Assembly (NCBI RefSeq): GCF_000611645.1
Contig: NW_014013471.1
Span: 5,889-35,437 of the forward strand
Origin: Monoraphidium neglectum
Taxonomy: Eukaryota; Chlorophyta; Chlorophyceae; Sphaeropleales; Selenastraceae
DNA length: 29,549 nt
Direction: 5' to 3'
Part shown: positions 1 through 11,299 of the stretch, piece by piece
How the letters are laid out: each line of letters begins with the position of its first letter
How positions within the stretch are numbered: the stretch's first letter is position 1
Program-made: the position numbers and the translations under genes
Notes under the pieces: model-generated
Database searches by the model: none
Told to the model about the DNA's origin: nothing
Seen by the model: the letters and a program-made list of their open reading frames with translations, nothing else

Positions 1-1807
1 GCCTGCGCGCGCCGCGGGCCGCGGGCCGCGGCCGGCGGGGGGAGTCTCACTGTGCGCACGCGTCGGTCGGCTGCTGCGCGCGCCTTGGAACACTGACCAA
101 CAATGGAGAGGCGGTGGTGCCCGCGATCGGCCCGGTGGCATGGGCAAGTCATGAAAATGAGACGGATGTACTGCTCGGAGGTGACCGGCCCGCAATTCAG
201 GCGGGAATCACCTGGTCGAGCGCACAACCGCCAACTCCAAACCGCGGCAGGCGCCGCCCGGGACCCCAGCCGCCTGCCTTGCTCGCAAAACCCAGGCCCT
301 GCCGTGGGTGCGGGCCCCGCGCCGGCCGGCAGGTGGGCGCGGCGCGCCGGCGGCGCCCGAGGCTGCCTGCAAACGCGACACCCAGCGCGCCACGCAAGCT
401 TCGGCAACTTTGAAGGGCAAAACCAGCGCGTCGTGCGCCGCCGCAGGCGGCGCTGCGGTGGGGTTGGCGCTGCAGTGGGGGTGGCGCTGCAGTGGGGTGG
501 CGCTGCGGTGGGGGTGGCGCTGCAGTGGGGGTGGCGCTGCAGTGGGGGCCCTGCAAAGGGCGGCACAGGCGGCCACGCGGCCGCCTCCGCAACAGGAGGG
601 GCGGCGGCGGCAGGAAGCCGAGCGGGGCCCGGCAGCCGGGGACGACCCGCAAAGGTGTCGCGTGCCGTCCACCCCGCATGACAATTTGCGGGCGCCAAGG
701 CGTTGCCAGCCGGCACGGGACTCCCGCCCGCCCGCCCGTGAAGAGGCTGCGACCAGCTCATTCCGAAATGCAGCCAACTCGACGAACCCTCTTTTGGCTC
801 TTCATAGAGGTGCAAGGCAGGGCGCCTGCACGAGGCGACGTCCGCCCCGTCATCCGGGCCCCCAAAGGCACCGGCGCGATGGACGGCGGAAACCCGGGCG
901 CCGGACGACTTTTGATTTGCGGCTGGTCGGCCCAGGGGACGCGCCGCGGGGGCGTGGCCCTGTCAGGCTGGCCAACCGCCCCCAAAACAACAACGATGTG
1001 ATGAATATTTCCTTCATATATAGAGAGGTGGGAGACTCTGTCGAGATATATGCATGCAACGAGAGAGTGGGAAACACTCTTGATATGCTGAGAAGCAAAG
1101 AAAGAGAGATCCCCCCTGAGAGAGGGGGAGAGAAACTAAGACAAGGGGGCGCAAAGCCGGGCCGGCCCACTGCGTTGCTCATGCGCAGGCGCGTGGCGCC
1201 GCGCGGCCCGGCTGCAGAACGCAAACGCATGAACCAGCAGCACGCGCAGGCGCGCCCGCTGAAACAAAACCTGGCCCGCAAGCAAACGGGAGCGCGCAGC
1301 TGAGGGTGCTTGCAGCCAGCTCGTTCTACGATGCGCGGCAGCCAGCGCGGGGCCGGCAACGGAAGCGGATCGGTCGCCGGCGGATCAAGGGATCTCCGTG
1401 ACCGGGCGGGTCGACGAGTTGTGGTGGTGGGCGCTGTGCAGATGGCGATGATGCAACCATTGGTTGGCGTTTGGCAATGGTGAAATGCAATGCAATCTAT
1501 GCGCAACTACAACTCAGCGTATCGCTGCCCGGGGGTTGCGACACATACGTGCGGCGACGTATATCTACGCGGCACGCCCCCAGAGCGCGTGACAGGGAGC
1601 CTACTGCGAGGCGGCGCTGAGCGCAGGCCTGGAGCGCCGCCAGGCCGCGCAAAGAACTGAAGTGGGCAGCCGCCGCCCACTGGGCGGCGTCCGCCGCCGC
1701 CGCGGCCGTTGCTGCCGCCGCTGCTGCTGCTGCCGCGCATGACAGGCATGGGCGTAGCTCAGGCGCCACCGCCGCGACGGGGTTGAAACCTCGCACTCGT
1801 GCGCGGG
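1..1807. other. Gene-free region downstream of the kinase gene
   Basis: No open frame here has recognisable domain content or convincing exon structure. The stretch includes the kinase 3' UTR side (below 1808), a very GC-rich first 100 bases, a G-rich minisatellite (448-548), and a lower-GC, purine-rich patch at about 1001-1140 with TATA-like words (catatatag, agatatatgc). I saw no TGTAA-type green-algal poly(A) signal on the minus strand below 1808. Confidence 0.5.
448..548. repeat. G-rich minisatellite, unit about 17-18 bp
   Basis: About six imperfect copies of a unit close to ggcgctgcagtgggggt follow each other, with variants ctgcggtg and one-base differences in the G run. All reading frames across it give repetitive Gly/Trp/Ala peptides, so the long frames over this segment are products of the repeat rather than genes. 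Confidence 0.8.
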
Positions 1808-4526
1808 CTAGGCGCCGGGGCGCGCATCCGCGCCGGGCTGCGGCGCGAGTTCGACTGCCAGCTGCTCCAAGCGCTCCGCGATTTTTGCAAACGTCGGCCG
1901 CTTCGTGGGGTCGGTCTGGGCGGGAGGGACGGGAGGTGACGCAGCGGGTGACGGGTGACGGGCCGGGTGACGGGCTGGGTGACGCGGATGCGTGACGAGG
2001 CGTTTCCACAGGTGCACTTTAGGGGATCCCTCAGGGTGCACTTTAGGGGATGCCCCGACCGGCGGAACGAAGGAGCGCAGGTGGAGAAGCTAGCTGGGGG
2101 ATGGGCGGGCGGCGCCAGGCGGTGCCCCCGCAGGCGCGTGGCAACCCAAGGGCGCCGGGCGCCATGCGCCGAGCCAGCAGGTAGCGCACAAGTGTGCGCC
2201 TGGGCTGTCCAAACCAGGCACACGCACAGGGTGGCGGATGGATGGCGGATGGGTGGCGGATGGGTGGGTGTAACCCGCCGCACCTGCCAGCACGCCTCGG
2301 CCAAGCCGGCGTAACTCCGAGGCGTGGCGCTGGGGAACCGCGGCCGCAGCCCTTGCTTGTACACGCGCTCAATGATGGAGCCGGGGGGTATGCCGCTGTA
2401 TGCGCGCTTGCGGCAGTACAGCTCGTACATCATGATGCCTGCGCATCACCCGCAATGCGGGTGCGGATAGGGGCCCAAGTGACGGACGGGTAATGGACGG
2501 GTGACGGACGGGTGACTGAGTAGTCGGCGGGCTGTCGTGAGGGTGGCAGTGAGGCACACCAATGCGGGGCGCGCGTGGCATGCGGGTGCAGGGCCGCGGT
2601 GTGCCCCACACCCCGCCCGCCTAACAACGAAGCACATGATGCGCACCAAAAGCGTAGGCGTCGACCGCCGTCGTGACCTTGCTGCCCGCCTGGAACATCT
2701 CTGCGCGCGTCAGGAGTGAATACGGTAGGTGCGTTTCCATATGCACACGTATGCGCGTGTGCAGGGGGGACCACGTGTGCGAGTGGCGAGCCCAGAGAGG
2801 GACCCACCCTCCGGCGCGCTCGCACCTCGCGCGTGGAAGGGACCGGCATAGCGCGCGCATGAGACACCAGCGACAGCAGGACCCCCCCCTCACCCAACAG
2901 TCAGACGGCCAGGGCACTGCCAGACGGAAAGCAAACCCCCGCCGCCGCCACCCCCGTCCCCTTCCCCAAAAAACAGTAATCCCTCATCTCAGGTTCCGCC
3001 CGCACACGCAAGTGAAAAGCTCTTGCGTGTGCGGGCGGAACCTGAGATGACACCCGCACACGGAAGAGCTTTTCACTCTGAATCTCACCTGGAGCGAGAT
3101 GCGTGACTGTTCCGCCGCCGCTGAGGTTGACCACGTGCTCAGACTGCTGGTTGAGGATCTTAGTCAGCCCAAAGTCCGCCAGCTGGCGGCAGTCCGAGGA
3201 GACCGGGGGGGCGTGTGCGCGTGGCGGGCCGAGCGGGGGCCGGGGTGAGAAGGGAGCGGGGGCCTCTTTGGAGCGGTCCACGGCCGCTGGCTGCCCGGGA
3301 GCGGGGTGCAGCCGAATGCAGATGCGTTATCTAATGTGAATGTCCTAGTGAATCTGTTCCCATTGCAGCAGTCAGAGGAGGAGTCAAGGGTCGCCATGCG
3401 GGGCAAGCGGCAGGGAGTGGCATGGGTCGGGGCGCCCTTGGGCACCAGACAAAACTGGACACACCTTGGGCATCACGCCGAGCCGCACAGAGCTGTCTGT
3501 CTTCAGCAGAATGTTCTCAAGCTGCGGCGCAGTGTGAGGGGTCGGGGCCGGGGGTCATTGCGGTGACGCGGTGACACGTGGTGACGGGAAGCGAGGTCGA
3601 GTGGGTTATGCTTGTGGGGGGGAGGTCGGCCGCCTGGTGCCCTGAGGTGCGGCTGCGACCAGCGGGCCCCGCGGCGGCGGGCGGCTGCAAGCGGGGCTCA
3701 CCCTCGCCGCCCACGCCTACGGCGGCCCACGGCCAGCCTGCTGTAGGCAATTTACTAGGCCCCACCATAAGCCTCAATCCCTGAGCCCGTCCGCCGACTG
3801 TTAGGCCCCCGATCCATCAGATCAAGATCAGATCCAACATCAGATCCGAAACCATCGGGCGCACCTTGATGTCCCCATGCACCAGGTGCACGTTGTGCAG
3901 GTACTGTACCGCATACGCGATGTCCTGCAGTACATCCACCGCCGCGGTGACGTCCACGCCGATGGCGCCGCCCTCGAGCTCCTGGTGGAAGGTGAAGGCC
4001 TTGACGGCGTCGCGGAGTGTCCCCTTATCGCAAAACTGCCGTGGGGAGGTTTTATTTGGGACTGGTGTGTGGACAGGGTTTGCTGGGTGCGGGGTTGAGG
4101 CGCTGATGCAGGACAGCACTTGAAATGGTAGCTCGGGGTGTGCAGGGGGGGGGCCAAGCCGGGTCGGTTCGCATCGGCACAAGGTGCGTGATTGTGCATG
4201 TGACCATCAAACCCGGGGGGGGGGGGCGGCGTGCGGTGATGTGGCGCGGTTGCGTCGGCACGAAAGGACAGGGAGGGTTGCGTGTCCATCCATTGCCCTT
4301 AGGTTGCTGGCAGAAAGGGGTGCATCGTGCTTTCCGCCAACTTGATCTTCGACCACCCCCCCCCACACACACACACACGCATGCACTCACGCACTTACAT
4401 GCCCTCACAAACACAAACACGCACACATACACAGGCGCTCACATAGAGAGGCGCCCACGAATTCACCTCGATGACCAGGATGTTGCGTCAGGGAAAGCAA
4501 TGGCGCGCGCGCGCACGCACACACAC

Positions 4527-4576
<50 letters not shown>

Positions 4577-7500
4577 ACACACACACGTGCGCTCAGGCAC
4601 CCACCTCCATAACCAGGATGTTGCACGTCGCCAGCGCCCCGTCCGGATCCTCGTCAGGCTGCAGCCGCCGGAACTTCATGCGCATGGAACCGTTGAAGCT
4701 GCCCATGCTGGACATGGACATGACGTCATCTTTCATGTTTGCAGCGGGGGTGGGGGCGAGAGGGGGTTGAGGGGTAGCTGATGTTGCTTTGGAGGGGGGT
4801 TGCTGGGAGTGTGGTGCCAGGGGTGCAGGCTAGTGGGTGGGGGTGTCGGCGGCATTGTGAGGGGGACGTGGAAAGGTGTGTGGGTGTGTGTGTGTGCGTG
4901 TGTGTGTGTGTGTGTGTGTCTGTGTGTGTGTGTGCGCGCGTGTATGTATGTGTCTGGAGATGCGGGCCTGGAGATTGCTGGGAAGGCTGGCAGTAACACA
5001 AACGGGGTGACAGCTTGAAAAGGCGCTTCAGGGAGTGGACGGCCTGTGCTGATGTCAGCAAGGACCTTCGGGGGCTTAACAACACAGCGAATGTGTCAAC
5101 ACAGCGAATGACCAGACGCTCGAAATGTTCTCAACTTGCCTGTGAGATCTGGCCAGACCTCACCTCCCCCGATCTCGACCATGTCCGTGAGGCAGGAGTA
5201 GACGCTGACGATGTTGGGGTGTTGCACCGACGACAGCACCGCCATCTCCACCGCGTCCTTCATGGCCTGTTGAGGAGTCCGAGGTTGCGAGGGGAATGAG
5301 GGGTGCTTTCAGCAATGGAAGCGAAGGTGCAGCTGAAATGCATGACTCATTCCGGCAAACTAAGGTTCTGGTAAACCAAAGTTCCGGTAGACTAAGGTAC
5401 ACCCAGAGCCCCTTGGCGTGTGTATATGCAAGCCGATATTTGCATGGTAGGATTTGCATGAAACAGTTTGAAATGAGTCACGACAACATGAACAAGGAAT
5501 CCCCTTTCAAACCCCCTCACACACGCACAAGCTCGCAGCCAAGCCCTTGCCTTCACGACCACCAGCCCATCAACCCTCAACCATGGTGCGTGCATGCGCG
5601 CCCCCACCTCCCGCTCGTTCTTGCGCGTGTGCATGACCTTCACCGCCACCACCACCTTGTGCCAGTAGCCGCGGAACACGGTGCCAAAACCTGGGGAGTG
5701 GGGAATGCAAGTTCGATTCCCCTCAGTCATATTGTTTTGCATGGCGTTCAATCTGACTATACTTGAAGAGCTGGAGGTTGTGTGAGGCCAAAGGTTTGTG
5801 GGGGTTAAAGCAGGAAGAAGGGGGGTGCGTGTGAAGGCAGGGATATTAAGCTGGGTCGGCTGTAGCAGCTGTGCCTCCCAAACAAGGGGACGTGGGGGCA
5901 TTGAGTCCCCCACGCGCACGCTGGACGGCCCCAGCGCGTGCGGCGGGCGCGCAGGGGCGTGCGTGAGAGGCGTGGTCACATTGATGGAGGCGCGGGCGTG
6001 CGCGTGGGGGCAGTGAGGGCCCGATGACGTTGCGCACACATACAAGATCGTTCCTGCACAAAGATATTTGCCGCTTCTTGCCAGCTACTCTCCCTGGTCA
6101 GGCCAATCGAACACAGATGCCAAACATTATTGGGATTGTCAAACCATGCAATTGAACTACAACACATAACAGATATACGCAGTATCTGATACACTGCATG
6201 TACACATACCCACCTCCGCGGCCGAGGCACTCCCCAACCACGAGCTCTGGTACAAACGACAGCTCAGCGGTGCGGCGGCGGCTGTTGCGAATCTCCTGCT
6301 GCACCAGCTGCGGCCGGGTTGAGAAGGGTGGGATTCAGAGGGGTGGTTTCGGAAGGTGGGGACCAGGGGGATGTGGCTCAGGGGACACGGTTCAGGGGGG
6401 TCGGAATGTTCGTCCGAGCGTCCACAGAGGGGGGAAGCGGTGCGAAACGGCATGGACGTGCACGGGTTGCAAAGGAGAGGCATGTCTCAAGCTGCACTTG
6501 GTGCGACGTGCGCGCGCTGGGGACCAAAGCGATGGGCGGGTCAGGGTTCAAGGACTGGCATACAGAGGGGTCTCATGAAGGGAGGCTTCACCAGGGTGTG
6601 ACAAGACAGGTGGAAAAACCCTGGGGCTGTTGAGCGAAGGACGTCCAGCCGCCGCCCAGCGCGAAAGCGCCGCAGGGTCGAGGCGTTTAGCGTTCCCAAA
6701 AAGAAGCGCGTGCTCATACGCACACGCCCGTCACAGGCGTCGCACCAGCCCACCCACCTTGAGCATCGCTTCTGTGTTCAGCCGCGCGTGCCCGCCGCCC
6801 CTTGAGACGCTGCGCGCCGACCGCGCTGCATCGGACTCCGCGCCACCGACACGGCCGTTGGCCACGCCCGCGCCGGCGGCGCCGTCAGATGAGCCGCTGG
6901 AGGCGGCCGGCGCCTCGTTGATCGCGTTGAGCGCTGGGTCAGTGGCGCTCGAGTTGACCGTGAGCGCGCGGCGCTGGGCCTTTGGATTGGAGCGCCCGGG
7001 AAGGGGGCGGGGGGATAGGGGTACGTGTGTATGAGTATGATTGTGTGTGTGGTTGTTTGCGCATGTGTGTGTGTGTGTGAGCACGCGTGCACGCATGCGC
7101 ATTTGCACACGCGGGCGGTTGTGAGGGACGGCATGTGCCTGCAGTAGTGCGCGCAACCCTCCACATCCAGCTGCGCTCAACGTGAGCGACAGCCCTGGTT
7201 GCTGCAGCAGCTCCGGGCGACCAAACAGAGTGTTGGTTCCCACACGTGCGCGTGCGCTCATCTCACCCCCAAGCATACGCACATGCACGTGAACATGCCG
7301 GCAGACACCCCGCAAATACACACACATGCACACGCGGGCCCGGCGCCCACCTTAGCCACCATTGCTGCGAGCACGTCCGACCGCCCCGACAGTTTGTTGT
7401 GCAACATGTGGCTCGTTCCATGGATGAAGCCCTGGCGATTCAGGGGCGAGTGCAGATTTCAAAACGACAGGTGCGTGAGATGGGTATGAAGTGGGATCGC

Positions 7501-7991
7501 CGTCAAGGGGCACATGGGGTATTGTAGAGAGCCGAATGAATCAAGGGTTTGCTCAAGGGCTGGTGGCTGTGTTTGGGAGAGGGGGGATGCCATGCCAATG
7601 CGACTAGTGAAGGCAAGAAGTGGCACAAAAGTGCGTTTCCGTCGATGTCCAGTGCGTGTCAAGGTGCGGGGCGATGCGATGTGAAGGCGGGTTCCAGGGT
7701 GCCGGGCGCAGGGTGTTATGACGGCCCCGGCACCCAAGGTGCAACGCACGCGTGCGACCCGGCAGCGCCGCCCCCCTCACCAGCAGCGTATCCTGCATGT
7801 TCTCAAACTCGCAGGGGTGGTCAAGAGCAAAGTAGACCGCGCCGAGCGGCGTCCCCTCGTCTTCCGGCGCCAGCAGGGGCACAACCACTAGGGAGGACAC
7901 GAGCTCAGAGGCGCGCGTGAATATGTCCTTGGCGGGGCGCGCGCAGGTCTGGGGTGGTTGGTGGTGCGGGTGCGTGGACGCGTGGGTGTTT

Positions 7992-8060
<69 letters not shown>

Positions 8061-9761
8061 CGTGTGTGTGCGTGATGCATGGCGTGGGAGAGGGAGAAAG
8101 AGAGAGAGAGAGAGAGTGAGTGTGTGTGTGTGTGTGTTTGTGTGTGCGCATGCACAGGCAAGTGTGTCTCTGTGATTTGAGGTGAAATGTTCTGCGTGCG
8201 ATCAGCAATGTATGCAGAATTGCGGCTCCCTAGACCGCCACGAAACAACCAATACCTCAAGCCTCCCCCGCCTCAAAATTCCAGCGCTCCCTGACATCGC
8301 ACCAAGGACTCACCCCGCAACCCAACACATGCGCAACCAACAGGCACACACGCGCAAAAGGCTTCGAATCACGCGCTTCACTGCGCGGGCAAGAAGCAGC
8401 CGCAGCCGCACGCCGCAGCCGCGGCCGCGGCCGCGCGCACCTGCATGTAGAGCGAGCAGTCCTGGATGAACCGCGCCTGCTGCTGCTTCACGCTCGACGC
8501 CAGCAGCGTGTGCTGCAGCCCCAGCTGGCTCGCTACCACCTGCAGAGGGTGATGCAGGGTGGGAAATCACGGTACATGACCTGACATGACAACCGTCTTT
8601 CTGGCATTCATAGCATCCCCCAAGCCCCGCCACCCTGCTCCACCGCAGCCGCAAACCCTTCCGCGCCGCCCTCTCTCAACACCAGCTGGGGTGGCTCCCT
8701 GGATTCTGCCAGAATTCCCATTCCCACCCATACTTCGACACGGGCCCCCCCTTGGCAGGTATCAGCCGCACTGCAGACCCGGCCGCGGTATCACGTCCCC
8801 GCCCCAGGGACGTCGCGGCAGGCCCCCACCTCCGCCGATGCGTCGCCGCGCAGCGCGAGCTGGTTCTTGCCGCAGCCCGCCATGAGCTCCTCCTTTGAGC
8901 CGCCCCCAGGCGTCTCAAACAGCAGCGCCTCGGCCGCGCCCTCGCGCTGCAGCAGGGCGAGGCGGGCTGTGGTGTGCATTGTGGTAGCCCTGAACATGTA
9001 GCGCTGGGCGCTCTGCGGGGGCGGGCGTTGGTTGGGAGCGGGGCGTCGCGGGCGCGTGGTTGCGAGTTTTGGGTCGGGGTGATTCGGCTTGGTGATGCGT
9101 GTGTGTTGTGTATGTGTGTGTGCGCGTTGTGTATGAGGCAGGGGCAATCGCTGTGTGGTAGTATGAATCAAATGAAGTGTGTCCGTGTATGCATGTGCGT
9201 GCGTGCGTGCGTGTGTGTGTGTGTGTGTCTGGCAGGGTGTGTGGGGCCGCTCACCCGCAGCACCACGCTGATGAGGGCCACAGGGTCCTGCACCTCGTCC
9301 AGCGCCCGCAGCAGCTGCGCCATCTGCTCCACCTGGCCGTGCCGCACGTGCTGCAGCAGGCCCATCGCCACCGCCTGCAGGCGCACATGCCACCTGGGGG
9401 GTTGGGGTGCACGCGGGGTGCGAACGAGGTGTGACCGGGCGGAAAACTTTGTGTGTGTGCGCGTGTGCACGTGTGAAAGTGCTTGCATGTGTGCGTGTGT
9501 GCGAGCATACTCACGCGTCAGCCAGGGAGCGGCTAAGGAGGGCCTGCTGCTTGGATGGTGCATGAGGCTGGGAGCCCAGCCCAGGGTGTAGCGCCACCCA
9601 GGCGCCCATGCCATCCCCTGCCACAGGAGTCTGATCACGCGAAGGCATGTCATGAATGCACACGCGCGTGCATGTGCATGCATGTTGTGCGTCCCCCCCA
9701 CACACCCAGACAGACAGAAAACACACACCACCATGCATGCACACACGACGCGCTCGCGCAT

Positions 9762-9805
<44 letters not shown>

Positions 9806-11299
9806 ACATGCAAAACGTTCACACAACCACATATGCACGAGGAAATCACCACGCACCAGTCGTCTGCAAAAGCGTCCGGCGCCGCCTTGCCCATCAGCAG
9901 CGACCCCAGCGGCGCCCCCGGAGGCCCCACAGGCACCGCCACGATGGAGCGCAGCCCAGCCATCCGGTACAGCTGCAGGAGGTGATCAGGCACGCCGCCG
10001 GCCGGCTGCGGGGGCGGCAGGGGTTTGAGGGGCCGCGGAGTGGGCGGACAGGGGAGGGGCGCCGGGACGCAGGCGTGTGGGGTGGGGGTGGGGCGAGACA
10101 GGGGTTGCAGAGTCGGCGGGCTGGGGGGCCGCAGGGGTGTGGGGTGGGGGTTGCCACGAGCGGTGTGCAGTGTTGAATGCCGCCGCCGCCGCCCCCCGCT
10201 GCACGGCCCGGACAGGTGGTTCGTAGCGGTTCCCGCGCACCTCCGCCGCAGCGGCGTCTGCGACCGAGACGCTGCTCAATACGCCCGCCGCGCCGCCAGG
10301 GCAGCGCACCACCACGCAGCGCTGCAGCAGCGCCGCGCCGGCGCCGTGCGCGGCCATCAGGACGGCCGCGGTCGGGTCCTCCGCCGAAAACACCCAGACG
10401 CTGCGCGGCAGGCGTCACCGGTCCGCGGCGGCAAGAGGGATTGGGGGCGTCGCGCGCGCGAGGGGAAGCGGGTCCAGGGGGCAGGCGGCGCCCTTGGTGT
10501 GCGCGCGGCTCTTGAAAGCGGCAGCAAAAAACGCCGCGAGCGTGCGGCGGCCTGGCTGAGTGCAGCAAGTTGCTAGCTGCTGCCCAAGGCTTGAAGTCGA
10601 TAAATCAGTCACAAGGCAGTGAATAATGGCGTGTAATCATTAGGATGGCATGGCTCACGCGACCAGGTCAACATTCAGGTGTCCGGTCAGCAGCTCGGCG
10701 CACTCCCCCAGCCCCAGGAGGGGGTTGGCGTTGGCCAGAGCCAGCTGCTGCTGCAGATCGTGCACCTGTGAAAATTGAGCCGCGACGCAGGAGTTTCAGA
10801 TATACGGCAACAAGGGGCCCTGGTAAGGCTTGGTGGGACGCGAAGTCGGCGCCCGCCCGCGTTGAGCGAGGCACCGGCGGGTTGGCGCAGTGGGGCTGAA
10901 GGCATAAGAGGGGTGCGTGCGGCGGTCTTCCCCGCCTCGCCCCTAGTCTGGCCCTGCGCTGCCGGGGTGCCGGGCAGGCCCCCCTGCCGCTGCGCGAGGG
11001 TGGCGGGCGTGGGTCACCCGGGCGGCGCGCGGGTGACCCACCTCGGTCAGGAACTGCATCTGAAGCTTTGTCTGAGAACTGCCCGTGCGCAGGCGCTTCA
11101 CGGTGATGCTGCCCACACGCCCTTCCAAAGCGAAATCCTCGAGCGGCGGCTGCGGAGGCGCCTGCTTGACCGTGTCGCGCGCGCTGGGCGGGGGTGACAG
11201 GTGCACCACTGGGAGCGCTGCCGTCGCCGGTGGCGTCGACTGCAAAGCGTGAGTGGCGCGCCCGTCCTTCACAGCGGGCGCTGACGCGCAGCCGCCCAT
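1808..11299 (-). CDS. GAF-domain TKL-like protein kinase, 21 exons, about 910 aa
   Basis: Protein kinase of the TKL-like type, probably phosphorylating Ser/Thr. Exons, 5' to 3' on the minus strand: 11299-11042, 10765-10659, 10400-10241, 10005-9850, 9630-9515, 9393-9255, 9012-8830, 8539-8441, 7948-7781, 7431-7351, 6979-6758, 6307-6214, 5690-5608, 5266-5164, 4729-4605, 4035-3865, 3521-3465, 3182-3089, 2700-2647, 2438-2284, 1915-1808 (TAG). All phases agree. The 9850/9630 junction is the least certain. The start MGGCAS (Gly2, Cys4, Ser6) fits N-myristoylation plus palmitoylation, so membrane attachment is inferred. A GAF domain covers about residues 90-265 and a second GAF-like region about 290-489; a low-complexity Ala/Ser/Gly linker follows. 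The kinase domain (about 585-900) has the Gly loop GRGGFGTVF, Lys612 (VAVK), probable helix-C Glu629, catalytic HGDIK with Asp753, Asn758, DFG Asp777 and an APE-type motif at 804-806. HGD replaces HRD, so it is a non-RD kinase. The GAF ligand is unknown. Confidence 0.92.
1936..1992. repeat. GGGTGAC-type tandem repeat in the last kinase intron
   Basis: Several spaced copies of gggtgac(g) occur within the last intron (1916-2283). Related G-rich tandem words recur at 2230-2275 (gatgggtggcg), 2478-2515 (gacgggtgacg, in the preceding intron) and 3563-3592. Confidence 0.6.
2011..2051. repeat. 17-bp direct repeat, period 24
   Basis: The word ggtgcactttaggggat occurs at 2011-2027 and again at 2035-2051, both within the last kinase intron. 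Confidence 0.85.
2984..3077. repeat. Two overlapping inverted repeats (alternative hairpins) in a kinase intron
   Basis: First palindrome: a perfect 29-bp arm at 2984-3012 pairs with 3022-3050 across a 9-nt loop (tgaaaagct). Second palindrome: 3011-3035 pairs with 3053-3077 with one mismatch in 25 bp. The right arm of the first shares bases with the left arm of the second, so only one hairpin can form at a time. Both lie in the intron 2701-3088, and the second ends 11 bases inside the 5' splice site. It could be a template-switch scar or a mobile-element remnant; no transposase or target-site duplication was recognised. Confidence 0.9.
4463..4490 (-). pseudogene. Partial duplicate of kinase exon 15 end plus donor site
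   Basis: On the minus strand 4490-4463 reads like the last bases of the exon 4729-4605 and its splice donor: both encode NILV-(I/M)-E followed by gtg. The copy is separated from the true exon by a long CA microsatellite (4515-4586). It has no acceptor AG nearby and would not give a full exon, so it looks like a duplicated exon tail stranded in the intron. Confidence 0.6.
4515..4586. repeat. (CA)n microsatellite
   Basis: About 70 bp of nearly pure AC dinucleotides in the kinase intron 4036-4604. A shorter, more degenerate CA-rich run precedes it at about 4363-4440. Confidence 0.95.
4876..4953. repeat. (GT)n microsatellite
   Basis: Interrupted GT tract with GC and TATG variants, in the kinase intron 4730-5163, in the opposite orientation to the CA tract in the next intron. 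Confidence 0.95.
5080..5110. repeat. 14-bp direct repeat, period 17
   Basis: The word caacacagcgaatg occurs at 5080-5093 and 5097-5110 inside a kinase intron. Confidence 0.85.
7995..8148. repeat. Compound (GT)n-(GA)n-(GT)n microsatellite
   Basis: A long GT tract (about 7995-8072) is followed by a GA tract (about 8092-8116) and a second GT tract (about 8117-8148), all in the kinase intron 7949-8440. Confidence 0.95.
9762..9809. repeat. (CA)n microsatellite
   Basis: About 48 bp of CA dinucleotides in the kinase intron 9631-9849. Confidence 0.95.
11009..11041. repeat. Hairpin over the first kinase 5' splice site
   Basis: Perfect 11-bp inverted repeat gtgggtcaccc / gggtgacccac (11009-11019 and 11031-11041) with an 11-nt GC-rich loop. 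On the minus-strand transcript the intron-1 donor GT (11041-11040) is the first pair of this stem. Confidence 0.85.

Noticed and set aside
308..1303. 331-codon open frame on the plus strand
   Set aside because: It crosses the G-rich minisatellite, has no recognisable domain and no ATG-led exon logic; long stop-free frames are expected at this GC content.
2015..2055. Telomere-like words (ctttaggggat, twice)
   Set aside because: Only two isolated copies within a 24-bp-period direct repeat; no (TTTTAGGG)n array.
5700..5740. tRNA T-arm-like word gttcgattcccc
   Set aside because: The 5' side cannot form the five-pair T stem, and no acceptor stem or anticodon arm is present; it lies in a kinase intron.
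7130..7225. Possible extra kinase exon encoding [24 protein letters not shown] on the minus strand
   Set aside because: No good donor follows in the needed phase, and exons 7431-7351 and 6979-6758 join in phase without it.
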